Origin: Chitinophagaceae bacterium
Lineage (GTDB): Bacteria; Bacteroidota; Bacteroidia; Chitinophagales; Chitinophagaceae
Direction of reading: 5' to 3'
DNA length: 40,266 bases
NCBI GenBank assembly: GCA_019695015.1
Contig: JAIBAV010000036.1
Coordinates: 1-40,266 of the forward strand
In this document: positions 8,973 through 18,064 of the stretch, piece by piece
Numbering within the stretch: position 1 is the first letter of the stretch
Layout of the letters: each line of letters begins with the position of its first letter
Notes under the pieces: model-generated
The model's database searches: none
Seen by the model: the letters and a program-made list of their open reading frames with translations, nothing else
What the model was told of the DNA's origin: nothing
Program-made: the position numbers and the translations under genes

Positions 8973-10187
8973 TTATCTTCTGCTGGCAATTAATAAATTC
9001 AAATCTGTGTATTTTAAATCAAATTTTTGACTGATGTAGAAATCTGTTAAGGCTCCTTTAAACAAATAAATACCTTCTCTTATATTAAAGTTGTGCCAAA
9101 TAATTTCGTCTAAACCTCCTTCGTTACTTATTTGTAAAATAAGGTGCATAATTACATTACTAATTGCTTGGCTTGCAGTTCTTGCAAAACCACTTGGTAT
9201 GTTTGGTACACAATAATGAATTACATCGTATTTTAAAAAGGTTGGGTTTTCGTGGCTGGTTAGTTGGCTTGTTTCAAAACACCCACCTCTATCAATAGCA
9301 ACATCTATAATTATGCTTCCCTTACGCATATTGGCAACCATTTCTTCGGTAACTACAACTGGCGAATGGCCATAAGCATTGCTTAAAGCTCCTACTGCCA
9401 CTTCGCAGGTTTTTAATTGTTTTGCTAAAATTTTAGGTTCAAGAACACTTGTCCAAATTCTTTGTCCTAAATTATTTTGTAGTTGTTTTAGCTTGTAAAC
9501 ATTATTATCAAAAACTTTAACACTTGCTCCTAAAGCCAAGGCATTTCTAGTTGCTACTTCACCTACAATTCCAGCTCCAATTATTACAACTTTAGTAGGT
9601 GGAATACCGCTAATACTACCTAACAAAACTCCTTTACCTTTATTAAAGCTACTTAAATATTGCCCAGCAATTAGCATTACTGCTCCACCTGCAATTTCAC
9701 TCATACTTCTTACAATTGGAAAAGTGCCACTATCATCTTTTAAATTATCAAAGCTAATTGCAGTAACTTTTTTCTCCATTAATTTTTTAACTGTTGCTTT
9801 ATTTAAAGCAGAATAGTGAATAGGAGATATAATAGTTTGCCCATTTTGAATAAGAGGTAAATCTTCTTGTACGGGTGGTGCAGTTTTTATTAAAACCGGT
9901 GCTTTAAAAACTTCAGTTCTGTCGTAAGTAATGGTTGCCCCTGCTTCGCCATATTCTTTATCTGCATAGTTACATCCTTCTCCTGCTTTAGTTTCTACCA
10001 TAACCGTATGGCCATTACTTACCAACACGCCTACAGCATCAGGCGAGAGAGCTACCCTGTTTTCTTGAAAAGCAATTTCTTTGGGTATGCCTATGTGTAG
10101 TTTTGCACCATCTGGTTTTATGTCCAAGGTTTCTTCTAGTGTTTCGTAACTAAAAGAAGTGGATATAACAGGTTTAGAAGCAGCCAT
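8973..10187 (-). CDS. ald: Alanine dehydrogenase / PntA-N-like NAD-dependent dehydrogenase
   Basis: A 404-residue cytosolic enzyme of the alanine dehydrogenase and transhydrogenase alpha family, interconverting L-alanine and pyruvate plus ammonia with NAD. KLHIGIPKEIAFQENRVALSPD (around residue 30) is the N-terminal substrate-domain signature. VVIIGAGIVGEVATRNALALGASVKVFD (around residue 200) is the Rossmann NAD-binding fold. It has about 25 extra N-terminal residues relative to the classic enzyme, as I recall for Bacteroidota versions. The late helix does not contain the membrane segments of a transhydrogenase, which favours alanine dehydrogenase. A TAACTTTA -7-like element sits on the minus strand at 10210-10217. 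Family firm; exact substrate inferred. Confidence 0.88.
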   Translation of the reverse strand: MAASKPVISTSFSYETLEETLDIKPDGAKLHIGIPKEIAFQENRVALSPDAVGVLVSNGHTVMVETKAGEGCNYADKEYGEAGATITYDRTEVFKAPVLIKTAPPVQEDLPLIQNGQTIISPIHYSALNKATVKKLMEKKVTAISFDNLKDDSGTFPIVRSMSEIAGGAVMLIAGQYLSSFNKGKGVLLGSISGIPPTKVVIIGAGIVGEVATRNALALGASVKVFDNNVYKLKQLQNNLGQRIWTSVLEPKILAKQLKTCEVAVGALSNAYGHSPVVVTEEMVANMRKGSIIIDVAIDRGGCFETSQLTSHENPTFLKYDVIHYCVPNIPSGFARTASQAISNVIMHLILQISNEGGLDEIIWHNFNIREGIYLFKGALTDFYISQKFDLKYTDLNLLIASRR

Positions 10188-10277
10188 AACTGATTTATTA
10201 ATTATTGCCTAAAGTTAGTTATAGTAATTTAGTTTAAATGAAATAGTTTTTTTATGCTGCACAAACAAGCGGTAATC

Positions 10278-10892
10278 TTATTTTTTTGTAAACCTTAAAG
10301 TATTAATAAGGTGTTTTACATCTTCTAACAAAAAGTTGTTTACAATCTTCAATGAGTCTTCATTAGGTGTGGCATCAAAATATAATGCCCCTCTTAAAAA
10401 ATGAGTTACACTATCCGTTAAAAAAAATTGATTTGCAGTTGCAACATCTCCGCCTACTTTAAAATAAATACCATGTACATTGTTAGGTGTAATAATTAAT
10501 GAATCGTCTATAGATGTTGCTTTTTGTGTATGCTTGTTGGTTAATTTAAAAGCATCCTCTACTAAATCATTAAAATTATTATTTGAGATTAGTTTATAGC
10601 TTACATAAATTCTTCCATTAAACTGAGGAAAATCTATATTTATCCACCAAGGGTTTTCTGTTTTTGCTCCAAAAAATAAAGAATCTTTAACCACTTTTGC
10701 ATAAACCGGGTATTCAAAACTATAAGGATAGTCTTTCATTTGAAAAGTGGTATATTTTTTTTCGGGAAAATTTATTTTAAAATAGCCTTTTGGTTTTGGA
10801 GTATAAACACTATTACAAGCCAATAGTGTAGTTATTATTAATAGAAAACAAGCACTGAAATTTAAAAATGAAAATTTATTTTTCATACCCAT
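10278..10892 (-). CDS. gldD: Gliding motility lipoprotein GldD
   Basis: A 204-residue lipoprotein. The N-terminal signal ends in a lipobox (ITTLLAC, Cys about residue 26), followed by NSVYTPKPKGYFKINFPEKKY, which matches the opening of GldD proteins. The central PWWINIDFPQFNGRIYVSYK segment is also typical. GldD is required for gliding in Flavobacterium johnsoniae and is widespread with type IX secretion systems; its molecular role is unclear. Two Met codons are possible (10892 and 10886); both lie before the signal peptide. It lies downstream of the histidine kinase gene on the same strand with a 39-bp gap and might be co-transcribed with it, although a weak TTACTTTG element precedes its own ATG. 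Confidence 0.9.
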   Translation of the reverse strand: MGMKNKFSFLNFSACFLLIITTLLACNSVYTPKPKGYFKINFPEKKYTTFQMKDYPYSFEYPVYAKVVKDSLFFGAKTENPWWINIDFPQFNGRIYVSYKLISNNNFNDLVEDAFKLTNKHTQKATSIDDSLIITPNNVHGIYFKVGGDVATANQFFLTDSVTHFLRGALYFDATPNEDSLKIVNNFLLEDVKHLINTLRFTKK

Positions 10893-10931
10893 AAATTATT
10901 TTTTGTGTGGAAAGAATGCAAAGTAATACTA

Positions 10932-13010
10932 TTAATTAATAGGCAGGGAAACATAAAATGATGTACCAATAGGTTCATTAGAAATAAACCATATTTTACC
11001 ATTGTGTGCTTCTACTATTTGTTTACAAATATGTAAGCCAATTCCAAAAGGTTGTTCTCCAAATGTTCCTTTACGCTTTGCCTCTGTAAACATATCAAAC
11101 ACTTTACTATAATATTTCTCAGGTATTCCTATACCTTCATCTTGAACATTTACTACAATTTCGTTCAAATATTTTTCTACATGTATATAAACAGATTTTC
11201 CTGAATGGCTAAATTTTATTGCATTCATTATTAAATTAGAGAAAACCCTCCATAATTTTTCTTTATCTGCATTTATATTTAAACTTTCTATGGAATGATG
11301 AAAATGAAGACTTATGTTTTTTTCATTTGCTTTAAACTTTAATAATTCGGTACATTGTTTTAATAATTCAATAATATTTATTTCTTCTTTTACTAATTCT
11401 TTTTGTTCTAAGTTAGAGCTGCTACTAAGCAATTCAGTAATCATACTTAATGAATTATTGCTTGACGATTGTATTAAAGTTAGCATTTCCCTTTTTTCAT
11501 TTTCATCAATAGTACGATCATTCAATAAAATATCTGTAATACCTGTTATGCCTGCTAAGGGGCTTCTTAAGTCATGGGCCATTACCTTCATTACACGTAC
11601 AAAATTTTTATTACTTTGTTCAAATTGTTGTAAGGTACTTTGTAACTGTAAATTATGAAGTGTGGTTTGGTTTGCAGTAATTTTTATTTGCTTTAAATAT
11701 CTTAAAATTAATATTATAATAACAAATAATAATGCCATTACTATTGAAAATACAATAATGTAAATGGTTTTAATTTCATTCTTTTTTTCGAAATTTTTTA
11801 ATAAATATTCGCTTTTAATTTTATCTACTTCTTTGCCTATACTAAAATTATTTAAATCATAAGCAATTTGATTTACTGAGTCTTGCACATGAAAAAAACT
11901 TTCAAATGCTTTAATTGCCTTTTCTAATTGGCCTGATTGGTAATAATAATTATAATATAATAATCGTTGCTTACTTCTAATGTAACCAATGGTAGGATGT
12001 GAATCTGAATTTATCAACCTATCAGAAAAATCTAAAATATCTTTTGCTTTTGCATATTGCTTTTTACTTAAATAAACATCCACAAGTTTTAAATAGGCAG
12101 TTTGTAAATCAATAGAATCATAACCGGGTTTTGAATTAATATGGATGGATTTATTTAAATAATAAATAGCAGAGTCTGGTTGCTTATTATAAGCAAATGC
12201 TCCACCTAAATTTCCATAATAAATTCCTAATGCTAATTCTCTTTTCTGATTGTTTATTTCATGTATAGATTCTTGATTTTGAATAAATTTAATGCCTTGT
12301 TGGTAAAATATAATGGCACTATCATAAGCTCCTAATTTTTCATAACATAAAGCTTTAGTATTTAACGTTGATTGAATTCGATGAAAATATAAAAAATAAG
12401 CGGTGTTATTTTTACATTTTTCTTCTCTATCTATACTAATATTTAAGTAATCTAGGGCTTTTCTGTAATCTTTTTTGGAGTAATAAAAATTCCACAACTT
12501 ATTGTAATACTTGCTATAATTACAAGTATCGGTTTGGGCATCTAAAATTAATTTAGCTTTATAATATTCTTTTAATGCCTCTTCGTATTTTCTTGCAGCA
12601 AAAAAATATTCTCCTTTAGCAAATAAAGCATCTGTATAGTACTTAGAGTAAACTGTAGTTAGTTTATTATTTTCTAAATAATTAAGTAATGCCTCTGCAT
12701 TAGTGTAATTCTCATAATAGTTATTGGTATAATGTTCTTTTAAATAAAGTAAATAATAATATAAAACTTTAGTGTTGTGCGATTGTGGGTAGATTTTCTT
12801 TAAGCTATCTAAAGTATAATTTAAAAAAACAGAATCGGTTAAGTGAAAAGTAATAAATTTATTCTCTAGCTCTTCGTTTGCTTTAAAATTGATTGGCTCT
12901 GGTTTGTGGGAGTAATTACAACTATTAACTAGCAATAGTGCTGCTATTGCCAACAGATAAAAAAATAAAATTGGATATTTATAGTTCTTACACTTACCAA
13001 ATAGCATCAT
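10932..13010 (-). CDS. TPR-containing membrane sensor histidine kinase
   Basis: A 692-residue hybrid of a tetratricopeptide sensor and a histidine kinase. A hydrophobic N-terminal segment ends in LLLVNSC, which resembles a lipobox. Then come about 330 residues of helical repeats with TPR-like YxxALxYLxxS elements, predicted periplasmic. A membrane helix (about 412-435) leads to a short coiled coil, and then HisKA with MAHDLRSPLAGI (phospho-acceptor His479). HATPase_c follows with NAIKFSH (N box), DEGIGIPEKYY (G1) and FGIGLHICKQIVEAHNG (G2). No response regulator is adjacent, so it is an orphan kinase. A perfect TAAATTTG -7 element lies at 13030-13037 on the minus strand. The signal it senses is unknown. 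Confidence 0.93.
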   Translation of the reverse strand: MMLFGKCKNYKYPILFFYLLAIAALLLVNSCNYSHKPEPINFKANEELENKFITFHLTDSVFLNYTLDSLKKIYPQSHNTKVLYYYLLYLKEHYTNNYYENYTNAEALLNYLENNKLTTVYSKYYTDALFAKGEYFFAARKYEEALKEYYKAKLILDAQTDTCNYSKYYNKLWNFYYSKKDYRKALDYLNISIDREEKCKNNTAYFLYFHRIQSTLNTKALCYEKLGAYDSAIIFYQQGIKFIQNQESIHEINNQKRELALGIYYGNLGGAFAYNKQPDSAIYYLNKSIHINSKPGYDSIDLQTAYLKLVDVYLSKKQYAKAKDILDFSDRLINSDSHPTIGYIRSKQRLLYYNYYYQSGQLEKAIKAFESFFHVQDSVNQIAYDLNNFSIGKEVDKIKSEYLLKNFEKKNEIKTIYIIVFSIVMALLFVIIILILRYLKQIKITANQTTLHNLQLQSTLQQFEQSNKNFVRVMKVMAHDLRSPLAGITGITDILLNDRTIDENEKREMLTLIQSSSNNSLSMITELLSSSSNLEQKELVKEEINIIELLKQCTELLKFKANEKNISLHFHHSIESLNINADKEKLWRVFSNLIMNAIKFSHSGKSVYIHVEKYLNEIVVNVQDEGIGIPEKYYSKVFDMFTEAKRKGTFGEQPFGIGLHICKQIVEAHNGKIWFISNEPIGTSFYVSLPIN

Positions 13011-13029
13011 GTCTTAAAGAGTGAAATTT

Positions 13030-13037
13030 CAAATTTA
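13030..13037 (-). promoter_or_regulatory. -7 promoter element (TAnnTTTG) of the histidine kinase gene
   Basis: On the minus strand the sequence reads TAAATTTG, an exact match to the Bacteroidota sigma-70 (RpoD) -7 consensus TAnnTTTG. It lies about 20 bp upstream of the kinase ATG at 13010. No clear -33 TTG element was assigned. Confidence 0.5.
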
Positions 13038-13087
13038 GCCGTTGCAATGTAAGCAAATAATTAATATGAAAAATTAAAATTATATAA

Positions 13088-14188
13088 TCAGTTAATTAAC
13101 TTGTAAATTTTACCAGGTAAACTAATTACTATGTTTTGTAACTCTAAATTTAGTAATGCTGCAGCTACAGCACTACTACTTAGCCCAGTTTGAATAAATA
13201 ATTCATCTATAGCTACTGTTTCTTTTAATTGTAGAAGATTAATTATAATTTTTTCATCTGATGATAATTGAACAAATAATTCTTTTTGTTTTGGAGGTTT
13301 TATGGTTTTGGTTTGCCAACCCAACTCATCTGCAATTTGTTGTGGCTTGGCTAATAAAATAGCTTTGTTTTGTTGAATTAAACTAAGGCATCCACTACTT
13401 TTATTATCATAAATTTTACCTGGTACAGCAAACACATCTTTATTATAATTATAGGCCATTTCTGCTGTTATCATACTACCACCTTTAATAGCTGTTTCAA
13501 CTACAATTGTGGCATCTGCCATGCCTGCTACAATTCTATTTCTTTGAGGAAAATTAAATTTATCGGCTTTTATATTTTTTCTACATTCCGTTAATAAGCC
13601 ACCATTTACCAACATTTCTTTTGCAAGTTTTTTGTGTTGTGTTGGGTAAATACTATCTAAGCCATGAGCTAATACACCAACAGTTGCTAAATTATTTTCT
13701 AATGCAGCTTTATGTGCAATGGCATCTATTCCAAATGCTAAACCACTTACAATAAGTACATGAAAAGGTTGTAAATGTTCTATAATTTCTTGTGTTATTT
13801 GTTTACCATAATCTGTATTTGTTCTTGTACCAATTATACTAATTATTTTGGAGTTGTTTAAATTGGCATTCCCTTTATAATATAAAATTGTTGGAGCATC
13901 GTAACAATGTAATAACCTTTTAGGATACTGCTCATTTTTTAAACATAAACATTCAATTTTATATTTTTCTGTAAACAATATCTCTTCTTCTGCAAGTTTA
14001 AATTCGGTAAAATTTTTGATAGCTTTTGCTCTTATTTCTCCAATACCTTCTACCCTACTTAAATCTTTAATTTTTGCTTTAAAAATTGCTTCAGCACTAT
14101 CAAAATTTTCTATCAATAACTTTGCTTGAACTGCTCCAATATTGGGTACAAGTGTTAATGCAATTTGGTATAATAAATCGTTATTCAT
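13088..14188 (-). CDS. dprA: DNA-processing protein DprA
   Basis: A 366-residue cytosolic protein that loads RecA onto incoming single-stranded DNA during natural transformation. The N-terminal helix-hairpin-helix/SAM-like region contains LSRVEGIGEIRAKAIKNF. The Rossmann core shows ISIIGTRTNTDYGKQ, IVSGLAFGIDAIAHKAAL and FPQRNRIVAGMADATIVVE, the conserved DprA/Smf motifs. A C-terminal winged-helix (DML1-like) domain follows (about residues 300-366). It starts 23 bp after the PorE-like gene and may be transcribed with it. Together with comM/yifB at 18.1 kb it indicates competence machinery, though the DNA uptake apparatus itself is not in this window. Confidence 0.96.
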   Translation of the reverse strand: MNNDLLYQIALTLVPNIGAVQAKLLIENFDSAEAIFKAKIKDLSRVEGIGEIRAKAIKNFTEFKLAEEEILFTEKYKIECLCLKNEQYPKRLLHCYDAPTILYYKGNANLNNSKIISIIGTRTNTDYGKQITQEIIEHLQPFHVLIVSGLAFGIDAIAHKAALENNLATVGVLAHGLDSIYPTQHKKLAKEMLVNGGLLTECRKNIKADKFNFPQRNRIVAGMADATIVVETAIKGGSMITAEMAYNYNKDVFAVPGKIYDNKSSGCLSLIQQNKAILLAKPQQIADELGWQTKTIKPPKQKELFVQLSSDEKIIINLLQLKETVAIDELFIQTGLSSSAVAAALLNLELQNIVISLPGKIYKLIN

Positions 14189-14211
14189 TGAATAATGATG
14201 GTTACATTTTT

Positions 14212-16125
14212 TTACATTTGTGTAAATGTAAAAGTAGTTCTTCTGTTTATTGCTCTTCCCTCTGCTGTAGCATTATCTGCAATAGGTTTTGATTCGCCAA
14301 AACCTTTATAAGATAGTCTGTTTATAGCAATTCCTTTACTCACTAAATAATCTACTACAGCTTTAGCTCTGTTGGTACTTAACTTTAAATTATCTGCAGT
14401 GTTGCCGCTATTATCAGTATGTCCTCCAATTTCTACTTGTAGTGTTGGGTTATCTTTTAAAAGTTGAAATAGCTTATCTAATTCTATCAAGCTTACTGGT
14501 AATAATTTATAAGAGTTATGTTCAAACTGAATATTTTTAAATGCAATACTGGTATGTAGAGCAACTGGTTGTAGGGCAATATCTTTTTTATATACACTAT
14601 CTGCAACCATATTTTTCATTTCATATAATTCATTATAAAATAAATATCCTTTTCTGTTTACAGAGAAGGTATAGTTTTTACCAATTGGTAATGTTATAAA
14701 ATATTCTCCCAATTCATCTGTTTGAATCTTCATTAATGCCAAACCTGTTTCATTATCTATTAATTCTATGGTACAGGGCAATCCTTTGTTTGTATGCAAA
14801 TCGTACACTTTGCCTTTTACGTATAAAGTTTTTGCAGGTCTTATATTATTTCTTAATTTGAATTTATATAAATCTAATCCGCCTCTCGAATCTGCTCTAT
14901 CACTTGCAAAGTATGCAGTTAAACCATCGGCACTTACAGCAAAATATCCTTCATCATCAATGGTATTAACAGGGTAGCCTAAGTTTTCAGGTTCGCTCCA
15001 AGTGTCATCTGCCTGTTTTCTTAAAACATATAAATCACTACCACCATAGCCTGGCAAACCATTGCTAGAATAATATAATGTTTGGTTATCTACATGTATG
15101 AAAAGAGAATGTTCATCTGATTCGGAGTTAATTCCTTTTCCCATGTTAACTGCAGGTCCAAATTTGCCGTTTGCCATTCTTTCGCTAAAGTATAAATCTT
15201 TGCCTCCTACGCCACCGTACCTATTACTGCTAAAATAAAGTACTCTTTTATCTGGGCTAAGGCTTGGGCTGCTCTCCCAATACTCTGTATTAATATTTGG
15301 CCCTAAGTTTTCCGGATCACTCCATCCCTCTGGTGTGTAAAAAGAAATGTACAAATCAAAACTTCCAAAGCCTTTTTCTCTTCCAAAATTTCCTGCAAAA
15401 ATCATCCACTCGCCATCTGCCGATATAGTTAAAGCACCTTTGGAGGGTTCTAAATTAATATCTCCGTTAATAAAAGTTGCTTTGCGATAGCCATTACTAT
15501 CTAATTTACTTTGCATAAAATCTTCTCTCATACCTTGCCCTCTTCTGGAGAAAACTAATAAGCTATCATCAATTGTAACACTTGGATAATATTCACTTGT
15601 TTCGGTATTTATACTATCTCCTAAATTTTCTGGAATAAATGTATAGCTGGTATCAATATGTTTGGTAGAATAGGAAAGTGCAAATTGATAACAACTTTTT
15701 CTGTAGTTTGCTGCTTTAATACTTTTGTCGCTAATTTTTGGAATACTTAAAAAATAATTTATTGCTTCAAGAGCTTCATCAAACTTACCAATTCCTGCAA
15801 GATTAATAGAATAGGGCAAATGGTATTGCCTGAAGTAAACAGTATCTTTTCGTTTAGCCCATTCATAATTCTCTACAGATAGTTGATGCTTTTTTAACTG
15901 GCCATAAACACCTGCTAAAGATAGAATAGCTTCTACATAATTAGTGTCTGTTGCAATGGCTTTATTCAAATAGGGTAAGGCTTCTGGCAACATACCATCT
16001 GCCAAATACTCCACAGCCTGCATATATATTTTTACAGCTTTTTTATTTATTTTTTCAGGATTATAAGTTTGTGCATATACGTTAATACAAAATATACATG
16101 CAAAAAGTAAAACAATATTTTTCAT
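14212..16125 (-). CDS. porE: PorE-like type IX secretion/gliding protein (TPR-PD40-CRD-OmpA)
   Basis: A 637-residue envelope protein with the domain order of Porphyromonas PorE. It has a signal peptide (cleavage after about 19), TPRs (about 25-150) and a PD40/WD40-like propeller (about 180-420). The propeller carries repeated SPSLSPDKRVLYFSSNR, DNQTLYYSSNGLPGYGGSDLY and SADGLTAYFASDRADSRGGLDLY blades. A carboxypeptidase-regulatory-like fold (about 435-520) and an OmpA_C peptidoglycan-binding domain (about 530-637) follow, the latter with IGGHTDNSGNTADN and LSYKGFGESKPIADN. In PorE this architecture links the PorK/PorN ring to peptidoglycan. Bacteroidota also encode several paralogues of this layout with other roles, so the symbol is provisional. 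A TACCTTTC -7-like sequence at 16133-16140 is only a few bases from the ATG. Confidence 0.82.
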   Translation of the reverse strand: MKNIVLLFACIFCINVYAQTYNPEKINKKAVKIYMQAVEYLADGMLPEALPYLNKAIATDTNYVEAILSLAGVYGQLKKHQLSVENYEWAKRKDTVYFRQYHLPYSINLAGIGKFDEALEAINYFLSIPKISDKSIKAANYRKSCYQFALSYSTKHIDTSYTFIPENLGDSINTETSEYYPSVTIDDSLLVFSRRGQGMREDFMQSKLDSNGYRKATFINGDINLEPSKGALTISADGEWMIFAGNFGREKGFGSFDLYISFYTPEGWSDPENLGPNINTEYWESSPSLSPDKRVLYFSSNRYGGVGGKDLYFSERMANGKFGPAVNMGKGINSESDEHSLFIHVDNQTLYYSSNGLPGYGGSDLYVLRKQADDTWSEPENLGYPVNTIDDEGYFAVSADGLTAYFASDRADSRGGLDLYKFKLRNNIRPAKTLYVKGKVYDLHTNKGLPCTIELIDNETGLALMKIQTDELGEYFITLPIGKNYTFSVNRKGYLFYNELYEMKNMVADSVYKKDIALQPVALHTSIAFKNIQFEHNSYKLLPVSLIELDKLFQLLKDNPTLQVEIGGHTDNSGNTADNLKLSTNRAKAVVDYLVSKGIAINRLSYKGFGESKPIADNATAEGRAINRRTTFTFTQM

Positions 16126-16404
16126 TGTTTGCGAAAGGTAATACCAATTTTTTAAATATGGATAATTAGGAGATTTGTTTATTTGTTAAATAGCAAAAAA
16201 GGTAAATATTTTCAAAACTAAAAATGTATTTGCAAACCACTAATGAAAACTTATTTTTAACATAGAAACTGCTAATAAAAAAACTAAAGTTATAATTATA
16301 AATATGATTTTTTATTGTTGCTTTAAAGCAATTTGAAAGTTAATGTTACAACAAACCATACTTATATTGAAAAGAGTTACATTAAATTAAACTAACAAGT
16401 TCGT

Positions 16405-17046
16405 TTAAGGAACATTTATATACTTATGTGTTTGTAAGCTTAATTGCCATTGAGGGTTTAATTTAATATACTCAACAATTAATGGGGTTATCAATTCTCT
16501 TTTACTCCACTCTGGTTGTAAATAAAGTTTACAATGGCTATTTACTTGTTTGGCATAACTTTCTGCCCACTTAAAATCTTGTTTGTTGTACACTATAATT
16601 TTTAACTCATTTGCTAGTACAATGTTTTCTTTAATTGGAGGTTTAAATTTTTTTGGCGAAAGGCAAATCCAGTCCCAACTACCACTTAATGCAGATGATC
16701 CACTAGTTTCAATATTTGTTTTAAACCCATTTTGTTGTAGTGCTTTTGTTAACTCATTCAAATTATGCATTAAAGGCTCGCCACCTGTAATAACAATTAT
16801 TGGTAAATTTGTTTTGTTACTAATTGAATGATAATTTACTTCAATTAAAACTTTTTCAATAATATCATTAACGCTATATTTTGGGTGCTCATTGGCGTTC
16901 CAACTTTCTTTTACATCGCACCAAACACAACCAACATCGCAACCTGCAAGCCTAATGAAATATGCTGCAGCCCCTGTATAAAACCCTTCGCCTTGTAAGG
17001 TATAAAAGCTCTCCATTACAGGATATAACATAGAAGTTTTACGCAT
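16405..17046 (-). CDS. queE: 7-carboxy-7-deazaguanine synthase (radical SAM)
   Basis: A 213-residue radical SAM enzyme that converts 6-carboxytetrahydropterin to 7-carboxy-7-deazaguanine, the step that builds the deazapurine core of queuosine. ESFYTLQGEGFYTGAAAYFIR is the QueE N-terminal signature. AGCDVGCVWCD gives the cluster-binding CX3CX2C motif, and VITGGEPLMHN is the SAM-binding GGE motif. The ATG at 17044-17046 lies 29 bp downstream of folD on the same strand, which suggests a two-gene operon with a folate enzyme. The other queuosine genes (queC, queD, queF) are not in this window. Length fits the short QueE class. Confidence 0.95.
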   Translation of the reverse strand: MRKTSMLYPVMESFYTLQGEGFYTGAAAYFIRLAGCDVGCVWCDVKESWNANEHPKYSVNDIIEKVLIEVNYHSISNKTNLPIIVITGGEPLMHNLNELTKALQQNGFKTNIETSGSSALSGSWDWICLSPKKFKPPIKENIVLANELKIIVYNKQDFKWAESYAKQVNSHCKLYLQPEWSKRELITPLIVEYIKLNPQWQLSLQTHKYINVP

Positions 17047-17075
17047 TAAAAATGATTAAACGATTTTTCTTTTAC

Positions 17076-17957
17076 TTAATTTTTAGTATTTAGTTGATAG
17101 GCTTTTAAAGTATTTTTTAATAACCCTGCAATGGTCATTAAACCAACACCACCTGGTACAGGAGTAATAGCACTTGCAATAGCAGCTACTTCATCAAATT
17201 TTACATCACCTTTTAGGCGATAGCCATTCTTTTTGGTGTTATCATCAATTCTAGTAATTCCAACATCAATAATTACAGCACCTGGTTTTACCATTTTGGC
17301 AGTAATAGATTCTGGTTTACCTAATGCTGCAACCAAAATATCGGCTTGCTTACAAATTTCTATTAAATCTGGAGTATGGCTATGACATAAGGTAACTGTG
17401 CAATTTCCATGCAATAAATTACTACTAAGTAAAATGCTCATTGGCCTGCCCACAATATTACTTCTACCAATAATAACAGCATGTTTACCCTTAGTATCTA
17501 CATTAAAATGTTCTAGCATTAGCATTACTCCATAAGGTGTAGCAGGTATTAAAGTTTCTAACCCTTGTACAAGTTTTCCTGCATTTATTGGGTGAAATCC
17601 ATCTACATCTTTTTTAGGGTTTATAGTTTCTATAACTTTAGTTTCAACAATATGTTTAGGTAAGGGTAACTGAACTAAAATGCCATCTATAGTAGGATCA
17701 TTGTTTAATTCTAGAATTTTATCTAGTAATACCTTTTCCAATACAGATTCTTCATATCTAATTAAAGTAGAAGTGAAACCAACCTCTTTACAACTTTTTA
17801 TTTTACTGGCTACATAAGTTTCGCTTGCACCATTATTGCCTATTAAAATTGCTGCTAAATGAGGAGGTCTAAGATTCTTTTCAATTATCTTATCAACTTC
17901 TTTTTTAAGATTTTCTTTAACACTAGCCGAAGCCAATTTTCCATCTAACAATATCAT
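17076..17957 (-). CDS. folD: Bifunctional methylenetetrahydrofolate dehydrogenase/cyclohydrolase
   Basis: A 293-residue cytosolic one-carbon enzyme converting 5,10-methylene-THF to 10-formyl-THF. YVASKIKSCKEVGF contains the catalytic Tyr and Lys, ILVQLPLPKHI and DGFHPINAGKL are the first conserved stretch, and VIIGRSNIVGRP is the NADP-binding signature. ITPVPGGVGLMTIAGLL is the C-terminal PGGVG motif. The ATG at 17955-17957 is preceded after only 4 bp by an exact TAACTTTG -7 element, so its mRNA may have almost no leader. It is divergent from comM/yifB. It supplies formyl-THF for purine synthesis and so is metabolically linked to purD and purQ in the window. Confidence 0.97.
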   Translation of the reverse strand: MILLDGKLASASVKENLKKEVDKIIEKNLRPPHLAAILIGNNGASETYVASKIKSCKEVGFTSTLIRYEESVLEKVLLDKILELNNDPTIDGILVQLPLPKHIVETKVIETINPKKDVDGFHPINAGKLVQGLETLIPATPYGVMLMLEHFNVDTKGKHAVIIGRSNIVGRPMSILLSSNLLHGNCTVTLCHSHTPDLIEICKQADILVAALGKPESITAKMVKPGAVIIDVGITRIDDNTKKNGYRLKGDVKFDEVAAIASAITPVPGGVGLMTIAGLLKNTLKAYQLNTKN

Positions 17958-17961
17958 ACTG

Positions 17962-17969
17962 CAAAGTTA
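17962..17969 (-). promoter_or_regulatory. -7 promoter element immediately upstream of folD ATG
   Basis: The minus strand reads TAACTTTG, an exact TAnnTTTG match, ending 4 bp before the folD start codon. Transcription would begin at or within a few bases of the ATG, implying a leaderless or nearly leaderless message. Confidence 0.55.
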
Positions 17970-18064
17970 ATATCTACAAACTATGCAGCAGTAAAAAAAT
18001 GGTTTATAAGTATTTTATTCTTAATATTACAAGTAATAAACTATTATTTTTTTAAAAACCTACC

